A stretch of DNA of 11,443 nucleotides from Acetobacteraceae bacterium (GCA_947475475.1 CANJOG010000031.1:1-11443), one strand, 5' to 3'. Positions 1-6,937 are shown, counted from the first letter of the stretch. A program made the numbers and translations. The notes: generated from the sequence alone by a model not told the origin.

Positions 1-1412
1 AGACGGACGCCGCCGGCGTCGCCGATCTCGTCATCGAATCCGCGCTGACCACCATCATGGATTGCGAGGATTCCGTCGCCGCCGTCGATGCCGATGACAA
101 GGTCGAGGTCTATCGCAACTGGCTCGGCCTGATGAAGAACACGCTGACCGCGACCTTCGAAAAGGGCGGCCGTTCAGTGGTGCGCCATATGGCGGCGGAC
201 CGTGCCTATACCGCGCCGGATGGTGGCAAGCTGACCCTGCATGGCCGCAGCCTGATGCTGACGCGCAATGTCGGCCATCACATGGTCACCGATGCCGCGC
301 TGGATGCCGATGATGCTGAAATCCCCGAAGGCATTCTCGATTGCGCCGTCACCTCGCTGATCGCCGTGCACGATTTGCGCGGCGCGCCGCAAATGCCGAA
401 TTCACGCACCGGCTCGGTCTATATCGTCAAGCCGAAGATGCACGGGCCGGAGGAAGTCGCCTTCGCCTGTGAGCTGTTCAGCGACGTCGAAGACCTGCTG
501 ATGCTGCCGCGCAATACGCTGAAGATCGGCATCATGGATGAGGAACGCCGCACCTCGGTCAACCTCGCCGCCTGCATCGCGGTTTCCGCCGAGCGCATCG
601 TCTTCATCAATACCGGCTTCCTCGACCGCACGGGCGATGAAATCCACACCTCGATGGAAGCGGGCCCGATGATCCGCAAGAACGAGATGAAGGGCACCGC
701 CTGGATCGGCGCTTACGAGAACAACAATGTCGATGTCGGCCTCGCCTGCAGCCTGCGCGGCCATGCCCAGATCGGCAAGGGCATGTGGGCGGCGCCGGAC
801 CGCATGGCGGAAATGCTGGCCACCAAGATCGGCCATCCCCAGGCCGGCGCCAATACCGCCTGGGTGCCCTCCCCCACCGCCGCCACGCTGCACGCCCTGC
901 ACTACCACCAGGTCAGCGTCGCCGCCCGCCAGGAGGAACTCTCCAAGCGCACGCCGGCGGCTCTGGGCGCGATCCTCACCATCCCTGTCGTGCCCGGCAA
1001 GAACTGGTCGGAAGCCGAATTGCAGCAGGAACTCGACAACAACGCGCAGGGCATCCTCGGCTACGTGGTCCGCTGGATCGACCAGGGTGTGGGCTGCTCC
1101 AAAGTGCCAGACATCCACGATGTCGGCCTGATGGAAGACCGCGCGACATTGCGCATCTCGTCGCAGCACATCGCCAACTGGCTGCATCATGGCGTCGTCA
1201 CCGAGGCGCAGGTGATGGAAACCATGAAACGCATGGCCGCCGTGGTCGATCGCCAGAATGACGGCGACGCGCTCTACACCCCGATGGCGCCGAATTTCGA
1301 CGGCGTTGCCTTCAAGGCCGCCTGCGACCTGGTCTTCAAGGGCCGCGAGCAGCCGAATGGCTATACGGAGTTCGTACTGACGGCGCGGCGGCGCGAGGCG
1401 AAGGCACGCTAA
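1..1412 (+). CDS. glcB: Malate synthase G (C-terminal part, cut at window start)
   Basis: Malate synthase G condenses glyoxylate with acetyl-CoA to give malate in the glyoxylate shunt; it is a cytoplasmic, Mg-dependent monomer. The reading frame is open from base 3, before the first in-frame ATG at 57, and the text before it (ESALTTIMDCEDSVAAVDA) is typical internal malate synthase G sequence. So the true start lies upstream and the 5' end is missing. About 469 residues are visible of the roughly 720 usual for the family. Family catalytic positions are recognisable: the Arg of TRNVGHHM (codon 264-266), the Mg ligands Glu in GIMDEERR (540-542) and Asp in GFLDRTGDE (624-626), and the catalytic-base Asp in VGLMEDRATLR (1137-1139). 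The C-terminus ends normally with TAA at 1410-1412. An inverted REP pair starts six bases after the stop. Identification is near certain. Confidence 0.97.
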   Translation, partial: TDAAGVADLVIESALTTIMDCEDSVAAVDADDKVEVYRNWLGLMKNTLTATFEKGGRSVVRHMAADRAYTAPDGGKLTLHGRSLMLTRNVGHHMVTDAALDADDAEIPEGILDCAVTSLIAVHDLRGAPQMPNSRTGSVYIVKPKMHGPEEVAFACELFSDVEDLLMLPRNTLKIGIMDEERRTSVNLAACIAVSAERIVFINTGFLDRTGDEIHTSMEAGPMIRKNEMKGTAWIGAYENNNVDVGLACSLRGHAQIGKGMWAAPDRMAEMLATKIGHPQAGANTAWVPSPTAATLHALHYHQVSVAARQEELSKRTPAALGAILTIPVVPGKNWSEAELQQELDNNAQGILGYVVRWIDQGVGCSKVPDIHDVGLMEDRATLRISSQHIANWLHHGVVTEAQVMETMKRMAAVVDRQNDGDALYTPMAPNFDGVAFKAACDLVFKGREQPNGYTEFVLTARRREAKAR

Positions 1413-1418
1413 GGACCC

Positions 1419-1498
1419 GTAGCCCGGATGGAGCGGAGCGCAATCCGGGGGCATACACAGGCCCCCACCCGGATTGCGCTGCATTCCATCCGGGCTGC
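1419..1498. repeat. Inverted pair of REP palindromes (BIME-like), copy 1
   Basis: Two REP units face each other: 1419-1449 on the plus strand and 1468-1498 on the minus strand, separated by 18 bases. Each unit is itself an imperfect palindrome with stem CCCGGAT/ATCCGGG. The left arm carries the 5' GTAG tetranucleotide that RAYT enzymes are known to recognise; the right arm has GCAG instead (CTGC on the plus strand). Together the arms can fold into one stem of about 31 pairs with two mismatches and a few wobbles, extended by a G-run/C-run next to the loop. The pair lies between glcB and the RAYT gene. Its relation to the RAYT is inferred from matching copies on the gene's other side. Confidence 0.9.
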
Positions 1499-1507
1499 GC
1501 TTTTCTT
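1468..1507 (+). terminator. Possible Rho-independent terminator formed by the REP arm after glcB
   Basis: The right REP arm (CCCGGAT...ATCCGGG hairpin), or the whole pair with 1419-1449, is followed by TTTTCTT at 1501-1507. A GC-rich stem followed by a T-rich tract just past glcB could terminate its transcript. The hairpin is imperfect in its middle and six bases separate the inner stem from the T tract, so this is tentative. REP pairs are also known to stabilise upstream mRNA ends instead of terminating. Confidence 0.35.
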
Positions 1508-1564
1508 AAACTTTCCTTATCTAAGCTTGATCCACCATGGCCTCCATATGCCGGAGGCGCTCTC

Positions 1565-2005
1565 ATGGTCCGCTATCGCCGCCATTTCCTGCCCGGCGGC
1601 ACCTATTTCTTCACCATCACATTGCGGGACCGGACAGCCTCGACGCTGACAGAAAACATCCCGATCCTCCGAGCCGCCTTCCGGGACACGCGACGCGCGC
1701 TTCCATTCCGAATGGACGCCATCTGCATCCTCCCGGATCATGTGCACATGCTATGCACCTTGCCCGAGGGCGACGCCGACTACCCATCCCGCATCCGCCG
1801 CATCAAATCCTACGTCAGCCGCACCCTCGGCTTCTCGCCCTGGCAAAGCCGATATTGGGAACATACTATTCGCGATGATGATGATTTCCGCCACCACGCG
1901 GACTACACGCATTACAACCCAGTTCATCACGGCCTCGTCTCCGACGCACTGGATTGGCCCTATACATCCCTCCACCGCGTAGCCCGGATGGAGGCAAAGC
2001 CGTAA
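1565..2005 (+). CDS. REP-associated tyrosine transposase (RAYT, Y1/IS200-like family)
   Basis: RAYTs are single-domain HUH nucleases that cut and join single-stranded REP hairpins next to a GTAG tetranucleotide; they are usually single-copy, domesticated relatives of IS200/IS605 transposases. This 146-aa protein looks complete. It has the N-terminal RRHFLPGGTYFFTITL strand, the metal-binding HVH motif (residues 59-61, in LPDHVHML), the SRYWEHTIRDDDDF segment, and the tyrosine motif HADYTHYNPVHHGL with the likely nucleophile Tyr114. It ends in the usual DWPYTSLHR. The start at 1565 has GGAGG at 1553-1557, seven bases upstream. The gene is bracketed by inverted REP pairs, and its last nine or so codons and its TAA (2003-2005) lie inside the left arm of the downstream pair. 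No IS-type terminal repeats or target duplication are visible, as expected for a RAYT. Whether it is active cannot be told from sequence. Confidence 0.93.
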   Translation: MVRYRRHFLPGGTYFFTITLRDRTASTLTENIPILRAAFRDTRRALPFRMDAICILPDHVHMLCTLPEGDADYPSRIRRIKSYVSRTLGFSPWQSRYWEHTIRDDDDFRHHADYTHYNPVHHGLVSDALDWPYTSLHRVARMEAKP

Positions 2006-2061
2006 TCCGGGTTGGCTGCGACGGATTGCACCCGGATTGCGCTGCGCTCCATCCGGGCTAC
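1979..2061. repeat. Inverted pair of REP palindromes (BIME-like), copy 2
   Basis: The left arm (1979-2011, plus strand) begins with GTAG and folds as CCCGGAT...GGCaaaGCC...ATCCGGG. The right arm (2031-2061, minus strand) also reads GTAG on its own strand. The spacer is 19 bases. The right arm closely matches the left arm of copy 1 in inverse orientation and the single copy at 2484-2514. The left arm has a different centre (GGAGGCAAAGCC) and so is a sequence variant. It also encodes the C-terminus and stop codon of the RAYT. The arms share outer stems, so the pair can form either two small hairpins or one long one. Confidence 0.9.
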
Positions 2062-2093
2062 GCTGCTGGCATTCGCACGAGGGGTCCGATCAA

Positions 2094-2384
2094 GTGACAT
2101 GGAAGGGAGCTTTGTCGTTCGCCATACTCGGTGCCGTTCCACCGGCGCTCTGGTTTTTTGAATATAGCAGGGGCCACTATACGGGCGATCCTGGATCGAT
2201 AATGGACGACCTCGTGCTATTCTTCCCTACTTCATTGGTGTTTATTGGCATCGGTAGCTCGCAAGGCTGGTGGGCTGTCATCATCGTTGCAGTCGGCTGC
2301 CTCGCAAACGTGGCACTCTACGTTTTTGCTGGTTGGATCATCCTCAGTCTCGTTTCGCTCTTCTCCAAGTTTGTGTCACGATGA
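2094..2384 (+). CDS. Small hydrophobic membrane protein of unknown function
   Basis: I do not recognise a named family. With the GTG start at 2094 (GAGGGG at 2079-2084, nine bases upstream) the protein has 96 residues. In-frame codons further upstream run through the REP element and are unlikely to be translated. Hydrophobic stretches lie at about residues 5-23, 40-55 and 60-90; the last may be one long or two short helices, giving three or four membrane segments. Short polar links hold FEYSRGHYTGDPGSIMDD and GSSQGWW. There is no signal cleavage motif or catalytic signature. GC content by hand count is about 53%, clearly below the surrounding genes (a sampled stretch of the next gene is about 65%), which suggests later acquisition. 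It sits between REP pair 2 and a single REP. Real coding is likely because of the consistent hydrophobic pattern and RBS; function is unknown. Confidence 0.65.
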   Translation: MTWKGALSFAILGAVPPALWFFEYSRGHYTGDPGSIMDDLVLFFPTSLVFIGIGSSQGWWAVIIVAVGCLANVALYVFAGWIILSLVSLFSKFVSR

Positions 2385-2483
2385 GCCATTTCGCGCGTCG
2401 ATGACTGTCGTCTGTACTTGCACAGCGGGTCGGCGTCTCATTGCGAGAGGGCCTTCATCGGGGTCCGGTCCGCCAAAGCCTCC

Positions 2484-2514
2484 CCCCGATTGCGCTGCGC
2501 TCCATCCGGGCTAC
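2484..2514 (-). repeat. Single REP palindrome
   Basis: One REP unit on the minus strand: on that strand it starts GTAG, then CCCGGAT, and ends close to ATCGGGG. It is nearly identical to the right arm of the pair at 2031-2061, with one base changed in the outer stem (CCCCGAT for CCCGGAT on the plus strand). No inverted partner is visible upstream (2400-2483) or downstream. It ends 27 bases before the SDR start codon, so it lies in that gene's leader. Apart from this element, the gap 2385-2540 shows nothing recognisable except the RBS at its right end. Confidence 0.85.
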
Positions 2515-2540
2515 TCTCCCCGCAAAGGGAGCACCGCCGC

Positions 2541-3413
2541 ATGCGTGACGTCACCAACAAACTCGCCCTCATCACCGGCGGCGCCGCCGGCATTGGCGCC
2601 GGGATGGCGCAGGCCTTTCTTGACGCCGGCATGCGCGTGATCATCGCCGATCGCAGCGAGGCCGCCCTGGCCCGCGCGCTCGACCGCTTCGCCGCCCATA
2701 CGGGAAAAATCCACGCCGTCGAACTCGACGTCCGTGACCGTGACGGCTGGAAGCGCACCGCCGCCCATATCCGCGACACCCACGGCAATCTCCATTTGCT
2801 CTGCAACAATGCCGGACTCGGCGGCGTCACCGGTCGGCTGATGGACTGCCCCGAAGCGGATTTCGACCTCATGCTCGGGGTCAACCTGATCGGCATCTAT
2901 AACGGCGTCCACGCCCTCGGCCCGGACATGGCGGCGCATGGCGAGGGCGGGCATATCGTCAACACCGCCTCCATCATCGGCCATTTCCCGTCGATGAACT
3001 CGGCGATCTATTCCGCCTCCAAATTCGGCGTCGTCGGCATGAGCGAGACGCTGCGCAACGAGATGCGCCCGCTCGGCATCGGTGTCTCGCTGCTCTGCCC
3101 CGGCAATACCCGCACCGATATCTACGAAAACTGGGAACGCCTGCGCAGCGTCAACCAGGGCAAGGACAACATCGACGCCCCGCCGGTTGCCTCCGGCGTC
3201 CACGCCGGTATGGACCCGCTGGCCGTCGGCCGCCGCGTGCTGCGCGCGGTGCGCGACGACGAGTTCTACATCTTCACCCACCCGGAATACCGCCGCGTCT
3301 TCGCCGCCCGCTTCGATGCCGTGCTCGCCGCCCATGGCGAGAGTGCCGAGACTGGTCACGAAGACGACGTCGAGACCGTTGGCCGCGCCATCCTGCGGGG
3401 TGCGGCATCCTGA
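2541..3413 (+). CDS. SDR family NAD(P)-dependent oxidoreductase
   Basis: A classical short-chain dehydrogenase/reductase of 290 residues, slightly longer than the usual 250. Seen in order: the cofactor motif TGGAAGIG (12-19), Asp37 at the end of the second strand (IIADRSE), NNAG (89-92), catalytic Ser144 in NTASIIG, the YSASK motif with Tyr157 and Lys161, and PGNTRTDI after the sixth strand. The extra C-terminal part (about 220-290, HAGMDPLAVGRRVLRAVRDDEFYIFTHPEYR) is typical of SDRs with a substrate-covering tail. I chose ATG 2541 because AAAGGGAG lies just upstream (2524-2531) and the fold begins at residue 7. The longer in-frame start at 2418 would translate through the REP element and is rejected. 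The substrate cannot be read from sequence. The exporter gene follows directly, perhaps overlapping, which suggests co-transcription. Confidence 0.92.
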   Translation: MRDVTNKLALITGGAAGIGAGMAQAFLDAGMRVIIADRSEAALARALDRFAAHTGKIHAVELDVRDRDGWKRTAAHIRDTHGNLHLLCNNAGLGGVTGRLMDCPEADFDLMLGVNLIGIYNGVHALGPDMAAHGEGGHIVNTASIIGHFPSMNSAIYSASKFGVVGMSETLRNEMRPLGIGVSLLCPGNTRTDIYENWERLRSVNQGKDNIDAPPVASGVHAGMDPLAVGRRVLRAVRDDEFYIFTHPEYRRVFAARFDAVLAAHGESAETGHEDDVETVGRAILRGAAS

Positions 3414-3448
3414 CCACCAGCCTGTTCCTCGCCGCCGCCCTGGCCGGC

Positions 3449-4045
3449 ATGGCCTATACGCTGACGCCCGGGCCAGGATTTCTGGCGCTTCTCGGCATTG
3501 GCGCGCGCCAGGGGCGGCAAGCGGGGGCTTTCTTCCTGCTTGGCCACTTCGCGGGCGATATTCTCTGGGCCGCCCTGGCGCTGGTCGCCGTGGTGGGTGC
3601 GCGCGAAATCGGCACGCTGGTCTTCGACCTGCTCGGCTTGGCCTGCGCCGCCTATCTTGCCCAGATCGGCTGGCGTGCACTCACCGCCCGGCGCGGCGCG
3701 GATGGCGAGATCGCCCCGCCAGTCTCCCGCCCGCTGCTGAATGGGCTCGCCTTCGGCCTGACCAACCCCAAGGCCTATCCGGTGGCCGTCGCCAGCTTCA
3801 CCGCCCTGCTCTCCGGTGCCGGGGCCGCGCTCAGCTGGGCCGCCATCCCGCCGCTGCTGGCTGCCGCCTGCGCGGGCTTTGTGCTGGCCGATGGCATCCT
3901 GATCGCCCTGGCCGGTGCCGCCACGGTGCGCCGGCTCTACCGCCGCCACGATATCTGGATCACCCGCGGCTCTGGCCTGCTCTTCCTCGGCTTCGCGGTG
4001 AATGCCGCCTTCAACGCGGTCGCCGGTCTCACGATGGGTCAGTGA
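3449..4045 (+). CDS. LysE/RhtB family amino-acid or metabolite exporter
   Basis: Inner-membrane exporter of the LysE/RhtB superfamily, which pumps amino acids or related small molecules out of the cell. From ATG 3449 it has 198 residues. It shows the signature TPGPGFLALLGIGARQG near the N-terminus, six hydrophobic segments and the mid-protein NPKAYPV motif (family consensus NPKA). Family members normally have a run of about a dozen hydrophobic residues before the TPGP motif, but here only six residues precede PGP. The frame stays open upstream and encodes LTTSLFLAAALAG just before the ATG, which looks like the missing half of helix 1. No ATG, GTG or TTG lies in that stretch, so a rare start such as CTG 3410, overlapping the SDR stop and preceded by CGGGG, is possible. 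ATG 3449 has no visible RBS. Substrate unknown. Confidence 0.85.
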   Translation: MAYTLTPGPGFLALLGIGARQGRQAGAFFLLGHFAGDILWAALALVAVVGAREIGTLVFDLLGLACAAYLAQIGWRALTARRGADGEIAPPVSRPLLNGLAFGLTNPKAYPVAVASFTALLSGAGAALSWAAIPPLLAAACAGFVLADGILIALAGAATVRRLYRRHDIWITRGSGLLFLGFAVNAAFNAVAGLTMGQ

Positions 4046-4147
4046 TTCTGGCCAAGCAACGCAGCCCGGCGCAAATTCGGCGCGACAGGCGGGGCTGAAA
4101 CGGCATGATCGGGCCGGCTCGGAGCACGCGAGCGACCAGGGGAGTCC

Positions 4148-5086
4148 ATGACCGAGGCCACCGCCCAACCAAAGGCGCGATCCAGCACCGCGACGGCCTA
4201 TCTGTTGCTGATTCTGGCCCCGCTCTGCTGGTCAACCAACTACCCGCTGGTGCGGCTGACGGCGCCGGACATGCCGCCCTTCCACCTCTCCTTCTGGCGC
4301 TGGCTGACGGCGGCCATCCTGATCTCGCTGGTCGCGGCACCGCATTGGAAGCGCGACCTGCCGATCCTGCTCTCGCGCTGGAAATACATGTTGGTGATGG
4401 GCGGCGTCGGGATTTTCCTCAGCAATACCGGCACTTATTGGGGCCTGCATTACACCACCGCGACCAATGGGCTGCTGCTGCAATCGGCCACGCCGATGAT
4501 CACCATGGTCAGTGTCTTCGCCCTGTTCCGCGAGACGCCGGGGCTGCGGCAATGCATTGCCATCCTGGTCTCGATGATCGGCGTATTTGTCATCGCCAGC
4601 GCCGGATCGCTCGCCAACCTGGCCTCGCTGAGCCTTAATATCGGCGACCTGCTGATCGTCGCCGGCACCGGCTTCTACACCATCTACAGCGCGCTGCTGC
4701 GGGTGCGCCCGCCAGTGCACCAATCCACGCTGATCGCCGGCTGCTTCATCATCGGCACGATCTGCTTCCTGCCCTGCTTCCTGGCCGAAAGCGCCCTTGG
4801 CGGCACCCTGGTGATGACACCGAAGAATATGGGCGTCATTCTCTTCCTCGCTGTCGTGCCGACGATCTTTGCCATGTCGCTCTGGGGTGTCGGCGTCGAT
4901 CTGATCGGCGCCACCCGTGCCGGGCAATTCTTCCACCTGATCCCCGCTTTCGGTATTCTCCAGGCGGTGCTGCTGCTCGGCGAGGAACTGCACCTGTTCC
5001 ACGCCGTCGGCATCGCCCTGATCGCCGCCGGCCTCATCATCGCCTCGCGCAAAGCCAGGCCACAGGCCGCAGCGGAAACTGCCTGA
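4148..5086 (+). CDS. EamA/DMT family transporter, paralogue 1
   Basis: A 312-residue inner-membrane transporter of the drug/metabolite transporter superfamily, with two EamA domains and about ten hydrophobic segments. Visible marks: CWSTNYPLVR in helix 1, the LHYTTATNGLLLQSATPM segment closing the first domain, the SLNIGDLLIVAGTGFYTIYS start of the second, and GATRAGQFFHLIPAFG with a LLLGEELHLFHAVG ending. Members export or import small metabolites such as amino acids; the substrate here cannot be assigned. The start is supported by AGGGGAG at 4138-4144, which is rather close to the ATG. The gap 4046-4147 shows no clear promoter. Its TGA overlaps the next ATG by one base (5086), pointing to translational coupling. 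It is first of three tandem paralogues. Confidence 0.93.
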   Translation: MTEATAQPKARSSTATAYLLLILAPLCWSTNYPLVRLTAPDMPPFHLSFWRWLTAAILISLVAAPHWKRDLPILLSRWKYMLVMGGVGIFLSNTGTYWGLHYTTATNGLLLQSATPMITMVSVFALFRETPGLRQCIAILVSMIGVFVIASAGSLANLASLSLNIGDLLIVAGTGFYTIYSALLRVRPPVHQSTLIAGCFIIGTICFLPCFLAESALGGTLVMTPKNMGVILFLAVVPTIFAMSLWGVGVDLIGATRAGQFFHLIPAFGILQAVLLLGEELHLFHAVGIALIAAGLIIASRKARPQAAAETA

Positions 5087-6006
5087 TGCGGATGCCTGCC
5101 TTGTTCCGTGGCCAGCAGGCCGAAGGCGCCATCCTGCTGATGGCCGCGACCTTCTTCTGGTCCACCAATTTCTCCGCGGTCCGCGCGATGAGCGGCGATA
5201 TTGGGCCGTTCACCCTGTCGCTGATCCGCTGGGGCCTGGCGTCACTGATCGTGCTCGCCATCTCCTGGCGCATCATCCGGCGCGATCTGGCAACCATGCG
5301 ACGGAACTGGAAGGCGATGTTGCTGCTGAGCTTTACCGGCATCTTCATCGCCAATGCCGCCACCTTCCTCGGCCTGCGCTATTCCACCGCGCTGAACGCC
5401 GCCATCCTGCAATCCTCCGGCTCGCTTGTGGTCTTACTGGCTTCGCTCTTCATCTTTGGCGAACGCGCGACGACGCGGCAGATCATCGCGGTAACGCTCT
5501 CGAGTATCGGCGTGCTGGTAATCACGGCGCGCGGCTCGCTGCAGACCATCATCGACCTGGACCTCAATATCGGCGACCTGTTTCTCTGGCTCGGCGTCGC
5601 CTCCTACGCGGTCTACACGCCGCTGCTCCGGCTGCGGCCGAATGTGCACCAAATCAGCTTTCTATTCGCCAATTGTGCGCTCGGCACGCTGATGTTTGTG
5701 CCGTTGAGCGCCTTGGAGCTAGCGTATTGGCATGTGCCGACCTTGTCACCGCCATTAGTGGTGGTGATGCTCTACACAGCGATCTTTCCAGCCCTGATAT
5801 CGCAATTCTGCTTCAACCGCGCGGTCGGGCTGATTGGCGCCAATCGCGCCGGCCAGTTTCAGCAACTGACTCCCGCATTCGGCGTCATCATCGCCATGGC
5901 GACGCTGGGCGAGGTGATGCATCCCTATCATGTCGCCGGCATCGCCCTGATTGCATGCGGCCTGTTTCTCGCCAGCCGCGCACGCAAGAAGCCGGTTGCG
6001 GCGTGA
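5086..6006 (+). CDS. EamA/DMT family transporter, paralogue 2
   Basis: A 306-residue, two-EamA-domain, roughly ten-helix transporter, homologous to its neighbours on both sides. Corresponding motifs: FFWSTNFSAVRAM in helix 1, LRYSTALNAAILQSSGSLVV, DLNIGDLFLWLGVASYAVYT, and GANRAGQFQQLTPAFGVIIA with LGEVMHPYHVAGIALIACG. The ATG at 5086 shares its first base with the TGA of paralogue 1; a second ATG two codons on (5092) is an alternative start. The upstream RBS is weak (GCGGAA), consistent with translation coupled to the gene before. Substrate unknown. The shared motif spacing shows that the three genes arose by duplication, but they have diverged well beyond a recent copy event. Confidence 0.92.
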   Translation: MRMPALFRGQQAEGAILLMAATFFWSTNFSAVRAMSGDIGPFTLSLIRWGLASLIVLAISWRIIRRDLATMRRNWKAMLLLSFTGIFIANAATFLGLRYSTALNAAILQSSGSLVVLLASLFIFGERATTRQIIAVTLSSIGVLVITARGSLQTIIDLDLNIGDLFLWLGVASYAVYTPLLRLRPNVHQISFLFANCALGTLMFVPLSALELAYWHVPTLSPPLVVVMLYTAIFPALISQFCFNRAVGLIGANRAGQFQQLTPAFGVIIAMATLGEVMHPYHVAGIALIACGLFLASRARKKPVAA

Positions 6007-6007
6007 C

Positions 6008-6928
6008 ATGAACGCCTCTCCCTTGCACGGCAGAGCACTCTGGGCAGGCTATGCAGCGCTGACCGCCGCTTCCTTCTGCTGGTCCACCAACTACGTCATC
6101 GGTCGCATGATCGGCGAAACCATCCCACTGATGGCGCTGTCCTTCTGGCGGTGCATGGTGGCGACGCTCATCCTGAGCGCCTTCGTCCTGCCGCGCCTGC
6201 GCACGGACTGGCGCGTGGCGCTGCGAAATCTGCCGTTACTCTGTTTCTTTTCCCTGACCGGCGTGTTCTTGCCAACCGTGTTGGCCTTCTGGGGCGTGCG
6301 CCACACCACCGCGACCAATGCGGTGCTGGTGCAGGCGGTCGGCCCGCTCTGCATCCTGATCTGGACCTGGATTTTGTGGGGTGAGCGCATCGGATTGCGC
6401 CAGCTCGGCGGCATCGCCCTTTCCTTTGCCGGTATTGCCGTTTTGGCAAGCCAGGGATCGCTCGATGTGCTGCTCGGCCTGTCGATCAATCCCGGCGACG
6501 CGCTGATGATCTCCACCGCACTCGCCTATTCGGCATACACCGCGATGCTGCGCCGGCGGCCGACGATGCATCCGCACAGTTTCATCGCCTTCAGCTTCGC
6601 GATTGCAGCACTTGCCTTCCTGCCAATGTATCTCTGGGAGCTTCGCGCCGGTGGGCCCGCCATGCCCGGCCCACCGCAACTCGCCGGCATTCTCTTCATC
6701 GCCCTCGTGCCGACGATCGGCTCGTTTCTCTGCCACACCTACGGCATGGAACGTGTGGGCGCCGCACGCGGCGGACAATTCCTCAACCTGATCCCGCCCT
6801 TCGGCCTCGCTCTCGCAATCCTGCTGCTCGGCGAAGTGCCGCAGCTTTATCACGGCGCCTCGGCACTGCTGATCGCCGCCGGGCTGGTGCTCGGCGCTTT
6901 GCAAAAAGCCCGGCCCGCACGCGCCTGA
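6008..6928 (+). CDS. EamA/DMT family transporter, paralogue 3
   Basis: A 306-residue DMT-superfamily transporter with two EamA domains: FCWSTNYVIGRM in helix 1, VRHTTATNAVLVQAVGPLCI, LSINPGDALMISTALAYSAY, and GAARGGQFLNLIPPFG with LLLGEVPQLYHG near the C-terminus. I chose ATG 6008, one base after the stop of paralogue 2, because it gives the same N-terminal spacing to the WSTN motif as the others. The ATG at 5951 would add 19 polar residues overlapping the previous gene and is unlikely. The stop at 6926-6928 lies nine bases from the stop of the convergent SDR gene, with no hairpin terminator visible between them. Substrate unknown. Confidence 0.92.
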   Translation: MNASPLHGRALWAGYAALTAASFCWSTNYVIGRMIGETIPLMALSFWRCMVATLILSAFVLPRLRTDWRVALRNLPLLCFFSLTGVFLPTVLAFWGVRHTTATNAVLVQAVGPLCILIWTWILWGERIGLRQLGGIALSFAGIAVLASQGSLDVLLGLSINPGDALMISTALAYSAYTAMLRRRPTMHPHSFIAFSFAIAALAFLPMYLWELRAGGPAMPGPPQLAGILFIALVPTIGSFLCHTYGMERVGAARGGQFLNLIPPFGLALAILLLGEVPQLYHGASALLIAAGLVLGALQKARPARA

Positions 6929-6937
6929 CCCGACGTG

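Noticed and set aside
402..1484. Long minus-strand open frame of 360 codons opposite glcB
   Set aside because: It is antisense to a clear malate synthase G with conserved catalytic residues; long shadow frames are common in GC-rich coding DNA, and its translation shows low-complexity Ala/Gly/His runs without any domain.
1419..2514. CRISPR array or IS element
   Set aside because: The repeats are inverted palindromic REP units at irregular spacing, not direct repeats with uniform spacers, and no IS ends or target-site duplication are seen.
2418..2540. Upstream start of the SDR gene at 2418
   Set aside because: It would translate through the REP palindrome and add 41 residues before the Rossmann fold; ATG 2541 has a strong RBS.
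2511..3680. Minus-strand open frame of 389 codons opposite the SDR and exporter
   Set aside because: Antisense shadow of two genes with recognisable motifs; no RBS and no domain in its translation.
5951..6007. Upstream start of the third EamA gene
   Set aside because: Adds a polar extension overlapping the previous gene; ATG 6008 fits the one-base junction and the paralogues' N-terminal length.
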